DNA of 39,041 nt from Actinomadura sp. KC345. Lineage in GTDB: Bacteria; Actinomycetota; Actinomycetes; Streptosporangiales; Streptosporangiaceae. The translations under genes were made by a program, and so were the position numbers. The DNA is taken from assembly GCF_004348515.1 (NCBI RefSeq), contig NZ_SMKH01000035.1, positions 1 to 39,041 of the forward strand, read 5' to 3'. Shown piece after piece: positions 24,567 to 33,444 of the stretch; position 1 is the first letter of the stretch; each line of letters starts with the position of its first letter. The notes beneath the pieces were generated by a model. It saw only the letters and a program-made list of their open reading frames with translations. It had not been told where the DNA came from and searched no databases.

Positions 24567-25805
24567 GTGCCCCCGTACCTGCTAGGCCTGCGACTCGGCG
24601 GGCGACGCGTCCTCGTCGTCGGCGGGGGGCGGGTCGCCCAGCGCCGCGTGCCCGCGCTCCTGGACGCGGGCGCCTCGGTCGTGCTGGTCTCGCCCGAGGT
24701 CACCCCCTCCCTGGAGGGCCTGGCCGAGCGCGGGAAGATCACCTGGCATCGCCGCCCCTACGAGCCGGGCGACTGCGACGGCGCCTGGCTGGTGCAGGCC
24801 GTCACCGACGACCCCAAGGCCAACGGCGACGTGGTCGCGGAGGCCGACTCCCTGCGGATCTGGGCCGTCCGGGCCGACGACGCCGATTCGTCGCCCGCCT
24901 GGACCCCGGCGAGCGGACACGCGGGCGACGCGACCGTCGGCGTCCTGCTCGGCGGCGACCCCCGGCGGGCCGCGGGCATCCGCGACGCCGTCGTCGAGGG
25001 CCTGCGCGACGGCGCCCTGGAATCGCGGCACTCCCGGCGCAAGCCCGCCGGAGTCGCCCTCGTCGGCGGCGGCCCCGGCGACCCCGGGCTGATCACCGTC
25101 CGCGGGCGGCGGCTCCTCGCCATGGCCGACGTCGTCGTCACCGACCGGCTCGTCCCCGGCGCGCTGCTGGACGAGCTGCCCGCCGACGTCGAGGTGATCG
25201 ACGCCGCCAAGATCCCCTACGGCCGGACGGTCGCGCAGGACCGCATCAACGAGTACCTGGTGGAGCACGCGCGCAAGGGCAGGTTCGTCGTCCGACTCAA
25301 GGGCGGGGACCCGTTCGTGTTCGGGCGCGGCGGCGAGGAGGCCCTGTACTGCGCCCGCCACGGCGTCTCGGTCACGGTCGTCCCCGGCATCACCAGCGCG
25401 GTCGCCGTCCCGTCCGCCGCGGGCATCCCGGTGACCCACCGGGGCGTCGCGCAGGAGTTCCACGTCGTGTCCGCGCACGTCCCCCCGGGGCACGAGGGCT
25501 CGACCGTCGACTGGGAGGCGCTGGGACGCGCGGAAGGCACGCTCGTCCTGCTCATGGCCGTGGAGCGGATGACGCCCATCGCAGCGGCCCTCATGCGCTA
25601 TGGTCGGTCGTCCGACACGCCGGTCGCCGTGATCCAGGACGGCACCCTCCCGGGCCAGCGGTCGCTGACCGCGACGCTGGGGACGGTGGCCGGCGCGATG
25701 GCCGCCGGTGACGTCCGGCCGCCGGCGATCGTGGTCGTGGGCGACGTGGTCAACGTGGCACGAGAGATCGACATGATTCGAGCCGACATGGGACGGGATC
25801 CGTGA
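24567..25805 (+). CDS. cobA: Uroporphyrinogen-III C-methyltransferase / precorrin-2 dehydrogenase fusion (CysG-like, CobA)
   Basis: A 412-residue bifunctional enzyme. The N-terminal 150 residues are a Met8/SirC-type NAD-dependent precorrin-2 dehydrogenase (LGGRRVLVVGGGRVAQRRVPALLDAGASV). Residues about 165-400 are the SUMT methyltransferase: GGGPGDPGLITVRGRRLL, VVRLKGGDPFVFGRGGEE, PGITSAVAVPSAAGIPVTHRG. It makes precorrin-2 and can feed siroheme and, through precorrin-2, cobalamin. GTG 24567 is used; upstream in-frame codons give no plausible protein. The ribosome site (GAGAGAA) is modest. Its stop overlaps the next GTG (GTGA). Confidence 0.92.
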   Translation: MPPYLLGLRLGGRRVLVVGGGRVAQRRVPALLDAGASVVLVSPEVTPSLEGLAERGKITWHRRPYEPGDCDGAWLVQAVTDDPKANGDVVAEADSLRIWAVRADDADSSPAWTPASGHAGDATVGVLLGGDPRRAAGIRDAVVEGLRDGALESRHSRRKPAGVALVGGGPGDPGLITVRGRRLLAMADVVVTDRLVPGALLDELPADVEVIDAAKIPYGRTVAQDRINEYLVEHARKGRFVVRLKGGDPFVFGRGGEEALYCARHGVSVTVVPGITSAVAVPSAAGIPVTHRGVAQEFHVVSAHVPPGHEGSTVDWEALGRAEGTLVLLMAVERMTPIAAALMRYGRSSDTPVAVIQDGTLPGQRSLTATLGTVAGAMAAGDVRPPAIVVVGDVVNVAREIDMIRADMGRDP

Positions 25806-27841
25806 CACCCCCGGCAGAGCGAAGCGCGGTCCACGACGAGGAGGCCGGCTCCGGGCCGGGACGCGGATTCGAGGACTCCGCGACCCCCGGCGAGGACGCC
25901 GCGCCCGGCGGACAAGCGCGCGGACAGGACGCGCGCGAGAAGGACGAGGTGCGCGAGAAGGAGAGCCGGACCGGGGAGGGCACCGGCCCCGAGGGCGCCC
26001 GCGGCGGGGCCGAGCAGGAGTCCGGCGGCGCGAAGCACTCCGGCGGCGTCAAGGACGCCGCCGGAGCCCAGGGCTCCGGCGGCGCGAAGGGCACCAAGGC
26101 CCGGCGAGGGCGCAGGCGGGCCGCGCCCAAGCCCATCGGCGGGACGGCGCGGCAGGGCGAGCTGACCCGGGCGCTGACCACGCTGCGCGAGCAGCTCGGC
26201 GCGTTCGACTTCCTGCTGGACGTCCCCGGCGTGCAGGAGGCCCGCGAGGCCCGCGACGAACTGCGCGGCCAGCTGGAGGACTACGTTCTCCCGCGCATCC
26301 AGGCCGCCGGGGCGCCGATGCTCGTGGTGCTCGGGGGGTCGACCGGCGCGGGCAAGTCCACGCTGGTCAACACGCTCGTCGGCACCCGCGTCAGCGCCAC
26401 CGGGGTGCTGCGGCCCACCACCAGCAGCCCCATCCTGGTGTGCCACCCCGACCACGTGCAGTGGTTCATGGAGGGGCCGCTGCTGCCCGGCATGGGACGG
26501 GTCCGCGGCCCGGCCCCCGACGCCATCGCGGGCGACCAGCTGGTCATCATCGCCAGCGACGTCCTCCCGCCCGGCCTCGCCCTGCTCGACAGCCCCGACT
26601 TCGACTCGGTCTTCGAAGACCACTACGAGTTCGCGACCAAGCTCATGGCCGCCGCCGACCTGTGGCTGTGCGTCACCACCGCGGCCCGCTACGCCGACGC
26701 CCAGGTGTGGCAGATGCTCCAGCGCGCCAAGGAGAACGGCGCCACGATCGGCGTCGTGCTGTCCCGCGTCCCGCAGGGCGCCGGGCCGCAGGGCGCCGAG
26801 ATCGTCGAGCACTTCGGCGAGATGCTGGACGAGCACGAGGTCGGCGACGCCCGCCGCTTCACCGTCCCCGAGACCCGGATCGAGGACAGCCGCCTCCCCG
26901 AGGAGACCGTCGAGGACATCCGCGCCTGGCTGACCGGGGTCGCCGACGACGCCGACGACCGCGAGATCGTCGTCGGCGACACCCTCGCCGCCGTCCTGGA
27001 CAGCTTCCGTACCCGCGTGCCGGAGCTGGCCCGCCAGGTCGAGGCGCAGGTCGAGCAGCGCACCGAGCTGGCCGCGCAAGTCGAGGCCGGCTACGGCACC
27101 GCCCTCGCCGAGCTGGACGAGGCCACCCGCAACGGCTCCCTGCTGCGCGGCGAGGTGCTGGCCCGCTGGCAGGACTTCGCCGGCACCGGCGACCTGCTGC
27201 GCTCCCTGCACACCCAGCGGGGCCGCCGCGGTCGCGCGGCCGGACGGCGCAACCGGCGCAGCCCCGCCCGGGTGCGCGCCCTCAAGGCGGCGCTGCGCGC
27301 CGGCCTCGAATCGCTGATCATGGCGTCGGCCGAGCACGGCGCCGAACAGGTCGTCGCCCGCTGGCGCGACCACCCGTCGGGACGCCAGGTCCTCGCCGGC
27401 ACCGACGCCGACCTCGGGCACGTCTCCCCGGAACTGTCGCGCCGCGTCACCCGGGCCGTCAGCTCGTGGCAGGACCACGTCCAGGAGCTGATCCGCACCG
27501 AGGGCGTCACCAAGCGCTCGGTCGCCAAACTGGTCTCGTTCGACTCCGAGGCGGTGTCCCTCGTCCTGATGATCGGCCTGCTCGGGTACGGCACGTCCGA
27601 CGTCGCCGTCGAGGGCGGCAACAGCGCCGTCCCGCAGCGGCTGCTCAAGGCGCTGTTCGGCGCCGAGTCCCTGCGCGGGATGGGCGCCAAGGCCCGCGCC
27701 GACCTGCGCAGCCGCATCGGGATGCTGTTCGACGAGGAGGCCATCCGGTTCGGGCAGGTTCTCGATTCCGCCGGCATCCCCGACGAGACCGTCCCCGTCC
27801 AGCTCTACCAGGCCACCTACAACCTCGAGGTTGCCCGATGA
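25802..27841 (+). CDS. Dynamin-like GTPase, first of a pair
   Basis: A 679-residue large GTPase. The first 110 residues are charged, Gly/Glu/Lys-rich and probably disordered. The G domain has the P-loop GGSTGAGKST, PTTSSPILV in the switch I region and LLDSPDFDS as G3; the G4 motif is not canonical. The C-terminal half is helical, with one hydrophobic stretch (VSLVLMIGLLGYG). Paired large GTPases followed by a second ssb resemble the dynA/dynB locus that stabilises FtsZ rings during Streptomyces sporulation; that identification is by context and from memory. GTG 25802 overlaps the cobA stop, and the stop overlaps the ATG of the partner gene. Confidence 0.82.
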   Translation: MTPPAERSAVHDEEAGSGPGRGFEDSATPGEDAAPGGQARGQDAREKDEVREKESRTGEGTGPEGARGGAEQESGGAKHSGGVKDAAGAQGSGGAKGTKARRGRRRAAPKPIGGTARQGELTRALTTLREQLGAFDFLLDVPGVQEAREARDELRGQLEDYVLPRIQAAGAPMLVVLGGSTGAGKSTLVNTLVGTRVSATGVLRPTTSSPILVCHPDHVQWFMEGPLLPGMGRVRGPAPDAIAGDQLVIIASDVLPPGLALLDSPDFDSVFEDHYEFATKLMAAADLWLCVTTAARYADAQVWQMLQRAKENGATIGVVLSRVPQGAGPQGAEIVEHFGEMLDEHEVGDARRFTVPETRIEDSRLPEETVEDIRAWLTGVADDADDREIVVGDTLAAVLDSFRTRVPELARQVEAQVEQRTELAAQVEAGYGTALAELDEATRNGSLLRGEVLARWQDFAGTGDLLRSLHTQRGRRGRAAGRRNRRSPARVRALKAALRAGLESLIMASAEHGAEQVVARWRDHPSGRQVLAGTDADLGHVSPELSRRVTRAVSSWQDHVQELIRTEGVTKRSVAKLVSFDSEAVSLVLMIGLLGYGTSDVAVEGGNSAVPQRLLKALFGAESLRGMGAKARADLRSRIGMLFDEEAIRFGQVLDSAGIPDETVPVQLYQATYNLEVAR

Positions 27842-29547
27842 CCACCTCGGCCATCCCCGCGAACTCGCCCGCCGGAACCGGCGGGATCCCGGTCGTCCCC
27901 GCGGGCCTGCCCGACACCGGCGCTCCCGCCGGCCCACCCGGGCTGACCGATCGCCTCAACGGCCTCGACCGGCTCGTCCAGGCGGGCGTCGGCCGGCTCG
28001 ACCAGCCCGTCCTGGACGACGCCGCCGCGCTCCTCGGCCGGGCCGGGCAGCGGCTGCGGCTGTCCGGCGACCACACCGTGGTCACCCTCGCGGGCGGCAC
28101 CGGCAGCGGAAAGTCGTCGCTGTTCAACGCCATCTGCGGCCTCGAACTGTCGCCGACCGGCATGCGCCGGCCGATGACGTCCCAGGCTCACGCGTGCGTC
28201 TGGGGCCTGGACGGCGCGGGCCCCCTGCTCGACTGGCTGGAGGTCGACAAGCGGCACCGCTACGCCCGCGCCAGCGCCCTCGACCTGGAGCGCGCCGACC
28301 ACTCCCTGCAGGGCCTCGTCCTCATCGACCTGCCCGACCACGACTCCATCCAGGCCGTGCACCGCGCCGAGGTCGACCGGTTCGTCGCCATCGCCGACCT
28401 GCTCGTCTGGGTCGTCGACCCGCAGAAGTACGCCGACGCGGCCCTGCACCGCAACTACATCGTCCCGTTCGCCCGGCACGCCGGGGTCACCCTCATCGTC
28501 CTCAACCAGGTCGACCGGCTCGCCCCGCACGAGATCGACGACTGCGTCGCCGACCTGCGCCGGCTGCTGGAGGCCGAGGGCCTCGCCGACCCGCGGATCG
28601 TGACCACCTCCGCCGTCGCCGAGGACGGCACCTACGGCTTCCGCGACGTCCTCGTCGACACCGTCGCCGCGCGCCGCGCCCGCACCGAGCGCCTCTCCGC
28701 CGACGTGGACCGGGTCGCCGAGCGGTTCGCCGACTACCGCTTCGACGCCGAGCCTCCCACCACCGTCGACGACGGCCGCCGCGCCGACCTCGTCCAGGCC
28801 TTCACCGACGCCGCCGGCGCGCCCGCCGTCGCCGAGGCCATGGAGAGCGCCTACGAGCTGCGCGCCGCCGACTTCGTCGGCTGGCCCGTGGCGGCGATCG
28901 CCGCCCGGCTGCGCTCCGACCCGCTGCGCCGGATGCGCCTCACCGAGCTGCGCGAGGAACTCCGCAACGCCTTCACCGGCCCGATCGGCGCCCAGCAGGG
29001 CGATGTGGACAACGCGCTCCAGAGCGTCACCGAGAGCCTGTCCCAGGAACTGCCCACGCACTGGGGACGCTCCGTCCGCACGGCCGCGCGGTCGCACGCC
29101 ACAGAGATCCCGGAGGACCTGGGCGAGTCGCTCAAGGCGGCCCTGCCCTCGTTCAACGTGGTGCCCCGCTGGTGGTGGCTGGTCAAGACCTGGCAGTACT
29201 TCCTCGTCCTGGTCGCCGTCCTCAGCGTCGTGTGGATCGGCTTCCTCGTCGCCTACGGCGTGTTCGAGCTCGGTGGCGACGACCCGGGCCTCATCGGCGA
29301 GGCCGGCCTCATCCCGTACGTCGCCGTACTCGTCGTGTGCACGCTCGGCATGGGCTGGCTCACCGCGTCCGCGTGTCGCAACCTGGTGGCGCTGTCGTCC
29401 GCCAAGCACGGCGACAAGATGGAACACCACATGCGCGTGGGCATCGAGCGCGTCGCCTACCAGAAGGTGATCGAGCCCATCCAGGACGACTTGCAGGTCT
29501 ATGCCCGCTTCCGCGAGAACGTGGACGTGGCCCTGGGCCGCGGCTAG
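27838..29547 (+). CDS. Dynamin-like membrane GTPase, second of the pair
   Basis: A 569-residue GTPase. After a Pro/Gly-rich start come the P-loop AGGTGSGKSS, switch I region RPMTSQAHACVW, G3 DLPDHDS and G4 NQVD, all canonical. A helical middle follows, then two membrane segments (WQYFLVLVAVLSVVWIGFLV and YVAVLVVCTLGMGWLTASA) and a conserved-looking C-terminal helix. Unlike its partner it has a complete G4 and a membrane hairpin, consistent with a heteromeric pair that acts at the membrane. ATG 27838 overlaps the previous stop (ATGA), so the products are made in a fixed ratio. Confidence 0.85.
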   Translation: MTTSAIPANSPAGTGGIPVVPAGLPDTGAPAGPPGLTDRLNGLDRLVQAGVGRLDQPVLDDAAALLGRAGQRLRLSGDHTVVTLAGGTGSGKSSLFNAICGLELSPTGMRRPMTSQAHACVWGLDGAGPLLDWLEVDKRHRYARASALDLERADHSLQGLVLIDLPDHDSIQAVHRAEVDRFVAIADLLVWVVDPQKYADAALHRNYIVPFARHAGVTLIVLNQVDRLAPHEIDDCVADLRRLLEAEGLADPRIVTTSAVAEDGTYGFRDVLVDTVAARRARTERLSADVDRVAERFADYRFDAEPPTTVDDGRRADLVQAFTDAAGAPAVAEAMESAYELRAADFVGWPVAAIAARLRSDPLRRMRLTELREELRNAFTGPIGAQQGDVDNALQSVTESLSQELPTHWGRSVRTAARSHATEIPEDLGESLKAALPSFNVVPRWWWLVKTWQYFLVLVAVLSVVWIGFLVAYGVFELGGDDPGLIGEAGLIPYVAVLVVCTLGMGWLTASACRNLVALSSAKHGDKMEHHMRVGIERVAYQKVIEPIQDDLQVYARFRENVDVALGRG

Positions 29548-29556
29548 TTATCCACA
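29548..29556 (+). promoter_or_regulatory. Consensus DnaA box
   Basis: TTATCCACA, the exact 9-mer DnaA box, begins immediately after the stop codon of the dynamin-like gene and 79 bp before the ssb start. It is a single site, so it is not an origin; a regulatory role on ssb is possible. Confidence 0.5.
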
Positions 29557-29563
29557 ATTGCGC

Positions 29564-29586
29564 GCCCGGCCCCGCCTCCGCCGGGC
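29564..29586 (+). terminator. Hairpin between the dynamin-like gene and ssb
   Basis: GCCCGGC (29564-29570) and GCCGGGC (29580-29586) form a seven-bp GC stem with a nine-base loop and no U-tract. It may be a partial terminator or attenuator. Confidence 0.4.
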
Positions 29587-29634
29587 CCTGCGTCACCGTT
29601 GACCCGTACCGAATACCGGACGACGGAGGACGCA

Positions 29635-30102
29635 GTGAACGAGGCGCACATCACCATCACCGGCTGGGTCGCCGCCGAACCCCGCTACACCGTGACGCCC
29701 AACGGAACCCCGTTCCTGGCTCTGCGGGTCGGCTGCACGCCCCGCCGCTACGACCGGCAGACCGGCCAGTGGCAGGACGTCGAGACGCTGTTCGTGACCG
29801 TCAACTGCTGGCGAAGCCTCGCCGACAACGTCAACGCCTCCGAGTTTCCGCGCGGCACACCGGTCCTGGTCACGGGCCGCCTGCGCGTCCGCCAGTACGA
29901 ACGTGACGGCCACTGGCGCTTCTCCGCCGAGATCGAGGCCACCACCCTCGGCCCCGACCTCCTGCGCGGTACCGCCGACTACCGCCCGGCCCAGCGCGGC
30001 GGCCCGCTGAGCGAGGAGGACCGCCAACTGGCCCGCGACACCGCCGACGAATGGGCCCTGACGGCTCCCGCGGAGGAGGAGAACGAACCCAAGGCCGCCT
30101 GA
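29635..30102 (+). CDS. ssb: Single-stranded DNA-binding protein (SsbB-type paralogue)
   Basis: A 155-residue SSB with the OB fold: ITITGWVAAEPRYTVTPNGTPF, LRVGCTPRRYDRQTGQWQD, FVTVNCWRSLADNVNASEF, and PVLVTGRLRVRQYERDG. The C-terminal tail is short and acidic but lacks the DDDIPF-type tip that recruits partner proteins in the main SSB; it ends NEPKAA. That and its length fit the second, sporulation-associated SSB of Streptomyces (SsbB). GTG 29635 follows CGGAGGA. It is 87 bp downstream of the dynamin-like pair. Confidence 0.9.
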   Translation: MNEAHITITGWVAAEPRYTVTPNGTPFLALRVGCTPRRYDRQTGQWQDVETLFVTVNCWRSLADNVNASEFPRGTPVLVTGRLRVRQYERDGHWRFSAEIEATTLGPDLLRGTADYRPAQRGGPLSEEDRQLARDTADEWALTAPAEEENEPKAA

Positions 30103-30116
30103 CCGGGCTTCGGGCG

Positions 30117-30148
30117 GTGGCTCTGGAGGTCAGTGGCTCTGGAGATCA
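30117..30148. repeat. 16-bp tandem repeat, two copies
   Basis: GTGGCTCTGGAGGTCA at 30117-30132 is followed directly by the same sequence with one change (GAGATCA) at 30133-30148, just after the ssb stop. Function unknown. Confidence 0.7.
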
Positions 30149-30379
30149 AGGGGGCGGGGGGCGTGGCCGGCAGTGGCGTGGCTGCCGGTCGGCGCCCCCG
30201 AACCATCGGGGTCTGCGGCGTCAGATCCAGGAAATGCCGCGCATGGTCGAATCCCCCTCAGGATGTGCCGGGACCGCGAACCCGCGGGCCCTGATGCGTG
30301 GTGTCCGAACGGCCACCCGCATGTGCGTTCCCGAACGTACCTGTTTCACGCCCCTTCCGCACACGTTGCAACTATCGTG

Positions 30380-30392
30380 TTACACAAGGTGA
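30380..30392. promoter_or_regulatory. BldD-like box upstream of the diguanylate cyclase gene
   Basis: TTACACAAGGTGA matches the published BldD core TNACNCWGNGTNA at all defined bases but one (A for G at position 8). It lies 19-31 bp before the cyclase ATG. BldD is the c-di-GMP-binding master repressor of actinomycete development and is known to control several diguanylate cyclase genes in Streptomyces. Confidence 0.6.
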
Positions 30393-30410
30393 TGCACGTA
30401 AGGGGGAAGG

Positions 30411-31700
30411 ATGACGGCAGTGCAGTCGTCCGCCGAGGACCGTGGTGGGGAGCTGGCCCTCCGGCCCAGGCGCCGGGCTCTACTGGGGCGTCCGTCCCTG
30501 CTCGTGATCTATGTACCGGTGGTGGTGGCCGCCCACCTGGGTTTCACCGTCGCGGGGCTGATCGGGACGCCGCTCCGGGTCGGTGATCTGACGACGTTCG
30601 CGGCCCTGCTGGCGTGCGGGGCGGTGTGCATCGAGGCGACGCGGCGCCTCGGGATGCCGGCGGGGGTCGCGCGCGACCTGCTGTCGGCGTGGTGGCTGCC
30701 GGTCGCGCTGCTGCTGCCCCCGGTGTACGCGCTGCTGATCCCGGTGCCGCTGCAGGCGCTGCTCCAGTTCCGGGTGCGCCGGACGCTGATCTACCGGCGG
30801 GCGCTGGTCGCCGCGGCGTTCGGGATCGCCGGGGCGTGCGCGTCCCTGGTGTTCCACCGGGTGGTGCCCGATCCGCTGGAAGGGTCCCCGCAGTGGGTCG
30901 TCCTGGCGTACCCGGGCATCCCGGCGGCCGTGGCGTGCGCGGCACTGTTCACCGTGGTGAACACGGCGATCGTCGCCGTCGCGGCGCACGCGGCCAACCC
31001 CGAGAGTCGCTGGCGGGACGTCCTGTGGACGCGCGAAAGCCTGCTCCTGGACGTGGTGGAGCTGTGCGTCGGCACCATCGTCACGGTCATGAGCGCCCTG
31101 TCGCTGGGTCTGCTGCTCCTGGCGCTGCCGCCCGTGATGCTGCTGCAGCGGAGCCTGATGCACCAGCAGTTGCAGGCGGCCGCGCGCACGGACGCCAAGA
31201 CCGGGCTGCTGAACGCCGCGGCCTGGCAGCGGGAGGCCGACACCGAGCTGTCCCGCGCCCAGCGCACGCACGACGCCGTGGCGCTCCTGCTGATCGACAT
31301 CGACCACTTCAAACGGGTCAACGACACCCACGGGCACCTGATGGGCGACCAGGTGCTGGTCGGGGTGGCCAGCACCCTGTGCCACCAGCTGCGCGACTAC
31401 GACGTGGTGGGAAGGTTCGGCGGCGAGGAGTTCGTGGTGCTCCTGCCGGGCGCCGACACCGTCGAGGCGTGCCGCGTGGCGGAACGCCTGCGCGGCAGGG
31501 TGCGCCGCCTGGCGGTGCCGGCGGAGGAGGGCACGGTGACGGTGACGGTGTCGGTGGGCGTGGCCCTGTACCGCACGCACGGCCAGGACCTCCTGGAACT
31601 CCTGGCGGCCGCCGACCTGGCCCTGTACCGCGCCAAGTCCTCCGGCCGCGACCGAGTCTGCCTCCCCGCGGTGGACGGCCCCAAGCCGTCCGGCGCCTGA
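30411..31700 (+). CDS. Membrane-bound diguanylate cyclase (GGDEF domain)
   Basis: A 429-residue protein. Residues about 28-247 contain six or so membrane segments forming an N-terminal sensor-like domain that I cannot assign. The GGDEF domain (about 258-420) has LLLIDIDHFKRVNDTHGHLMGD, the active-site motif GGEEF at 337-341 and an intact inhibitory site RDYD (328-331) exactly five residues before it, then VSVGVALY. It should make c-di-GMP from two GTP with product inhibition. No EAL domain. ATG 30411 has AAGGGGGAAGG right upstream. The BldD-like box implies feedback between its product and its transcription. Confidence 0.95.
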   Translation: MTAVQSSAEDRGGELALRPRRRALLGRPSLLVIYVPVVVAAHLGFTVAGLIGTPLRVGDLTTFAALLACGAVCIEATRRLGMPAGVARDLLSAWWLPVALLLPPVYALLIPVPLQALLQFRVRRTLIYRRALVAAAFGIAGACASLVFHRVVPDPLEGSPQWVVLAYPGIPAAVACAALFTVVNTAIVAVAAHAANPESRWRDVLWTRESLLLDVVELCVGTIVTVMSALSLGLLLLALPPVMLLQRSLMHQQLQAAARTDAKTGLLNAAAWQREADTELSRAQRTHDAVALLLIDIDHFKRVNDTHGHLMGDQVLVGVASTLCHQLRDYDVVGRFGGEEFVVLLPGADTVEACRVAERLRGRVRRLAVPAEEGTVTVTVSVGVALYRTHGQDLLELLAAADLALYRAKSSGRDRVCLPAVDGPKPSGA

Positions 31701-31752
31701 ACCCCCGCCCGCCAAGGGAAGCGCGGTAAACACACCACACTCCGGAACCCTC

Positions 31753-31758
31753 TAGGCT
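31753..31758 (+). promoter_or_regulatory. -10 element of ettA, probable leaderless transcript
   Basis: TAGGCT ends seven bases before the ATG at 31766, and no ribosome site precedes that ATG. Transcription would start at or next to the start codon. The -35 region is weak. Confidence 0.45.
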
Positions 31759-31765
31759 TGATGGC

Positions 31766-33427
31766 ATGGCCGAGTACATCTACACGATGCAGCGTGTGCG
31801 CAAGGCACATGGCGACAAGGTCGTCCTGGACGACGTCACCCTGCATTTCCTTCCGGGCGCAAAGATCGGGGTCCTGGGGCCGAACGGCACCGGCAAGTCG
31901 ACGCTGCTGCGCATGATGGCCGGTCTGGAACAGCCCTCCAACGGCGACGCGCGGCTGATGCCCGGCTTCACGGTCGGCATGCTCCAGCAGGAGCCGCCTC
32001 TGAACGAGGAGAAGACCGTCCTCGGGAACGTCCAGGAGGGCGTCGCCGAGACCAAGGCGATGGTCGACCGGTTCAACGAGATCGCCGAGAAGATGGCGAC
32101 GGACTACTCCGACGAGCTGATGGAGGAGATGGGCAAGCTCCAGGAGCAGCTCGACCACCGCAACGCGTGGGACCTCGACAGCCAGCTCGAACAGGCGATG
32201 GACGCGCTGCGCTGCCCCCCCGGGGACGCCGAGGTCGCGAACCTGTCGGGTGGTGAGCGGCGGCGCGTCGCGCTGTGCAAGCTCCTGCTCGAAGCGCCCG
32301 ACCTCCTGCTGCTGGACGAGCCCACCAACCACCTGGACGCGGAGAGCGTGCAGTGGCTGGAGCAGTTCCTCGCCAAGTACGAGGGCACCGTCCTGGCCGT
32401 CACCCACGACCGGTACTTCCTCGACAACGTCGCCACCTGGATCCTGGAACTGGACCGGGGCCGCTGCTACCCCTACGAGGGCAACTACTCCGTCTACCTG
32501 GAGAAGAAGGCCGAGCGGCTGAAGGTCGAGGGCAACAAGGACGCCAAGCGCAAGAAGCGCCTCCAGGACGAGCTGGAGTGGGTCCGGTCGAACCCGAAGG
32601 CGCGGCAGACCAAGAGCAAGGCGCGCCTGGAGCGGTACGAGGAGATGGCCGCCGAGGCCGACAAGTACCGCAAGCTCGACTTCGAGGAGATCCAGATCCC
32701 GCCGGGTCCCCGGCTCGGCAACACGGTGATCGTCGCCGAGAACCTGACGAAGGGCTTCGGCGACCGGGTGCTGATGGACGACCTGTCGTTCAACCTGCCC
32801 CCGAACGGCATCGTCGGCGTCATCGGCCCGAACGGCGTCGGCAAGACCACGCTGTTCCGCATGGTCATCGGTGAGGAGGAGCCGGACTCGGGCAAGCTGC
32901 GGGTCGGTGAGACGGTCAAGGTCTCCTACGTCGACCAGGGCCGCGGCGGCATCGACGGGAAGAAGACGGTGTGGCAGGTCGTGTCCGACGGCCTCGACCA
33001 CATCAAGGTCGGGCAGGTCGAGATGCCGTCCCGCGCCTATGTCGCGGCGTTCGGGTTCAAGGGTCCCGACCAGCAGAAGCCGGCGGGCGTCCTGTCCGGT
33101 GGGGAGCGCAACCGCCTCAACCTGGCGCTCACCCTCAAGATGGGCGGCAACGTCCTGCTGCTGGACGAGCCGACCAACGACCTGGACACCGAGACCCTGT
33201 CCAGCCTGGAGAACGCCCTCCTGGAGTTCCCGGGGTGCGCCGTGATCACCTCGCACGACCGGTGGTTCCTGGACCGCATCGCCACGCACATCCTCGCGTG
33301 GGAGGAGGGCTCGAAGTGGTTCTGGTTCGAGGGCAACTTCGCCGACTACGAGAAGAACAAGATCGAGCGGCTGGGCGCCGAGGCTGCCCGCCCGCACCGG
33401 GTGACGCACCGCAAGCTCACCCGCTGA
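31766..33427 (+). CDS. ettA: Energy-dependent translational throttle protein EttA (ABC-F ATPase)
   Basis: A 553-residue soluble ABC-F protein with two ATPase domains and no membrane part, close to the 555 or so of E. coli EttA. Domain 1: GPNGTGKST, LSGGERRRVALCKLLL, LLLDEPTNHLD. The P-site-tRNA interaction linker follows (EKKAERLKVEGNKDAKRKK). Domain 2: GPNGVGKTT, LSGGERNRLNLALTL, LLLDEPTNDLD and SHDRWFLDRIATHILAWE. EttA gates the first elongation steps according to the ADP/ATP ratio. It stands alone between a probable leaderless promoter and a strong hairpin. Confidence 0.96.
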   Translation: MAEYIYTMQRVRKAHGDKVVLDDVTLHFLPGAKIGVLGPNGTGKSTLLRMMAGLEQPSNGDARLMPGFTVGMLQQEPPLNEEKTVLGNVQEGVAETKAMVDRFNEIAEKMATDYSDELMEEMGKLQEQLDHRNAWDLDSQLEQAMDALRCPPGDAEVANLSGGERRRVALCKLLLEAPDLLLLDEPTNHLDAESVQWLEQFLAKYEGTVLAVTHDRYFLDNVATWILELDRGRCYPYEGNYSVYLEKKAERLKVEGNKDAKRKKRLQDELEWVRSNPKARQTKSKARLERYEEMAAEADKYRKLDFEEIQIPPGPRLGNTVIVAENLTKGFGDRVLMDDLSFNLPPNGIVGVIGPNGVGKTTLFRMVIGEEEPDSGKLRVGETVKVSYVDQGRGGIDGKKTVWQVVSDGLDHIKVGQVEMPSRAYVAAFGFKGPDQQKPAGVLSGGERNRLNLALTLKMGGNVLLLDEPTNDLDTETLSSLENALLEFPGCAVITSHDRWFLDRIATHILAWEEGSKWFWFEGNFADYEKNKIERLGAEAARPHRVTHRKLTR

Positions 33428-33444
33428 CCGCCTGACCGGCTCCA

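Larger units (their letters stand above)
30103..30410. other. Intergenic region between ssb and the diguanylate cyclase gene
   Basis: No gene seen. It begins with a 16-bp tandem repeat (30117-30148) and ends with the cyclase promoter region, including the BldD-like box (30380-30392). Short open frames here read as low-complexity or arginine-rich peptides with no ribosome site. Confidence 0.6.

Noticed and set aside
29548-29556. Replication origin, from the DnaA box.
   Set aside because: A single box without a cluster, dnaA/dnaN neighbours or an A+T-rich unwinding region.
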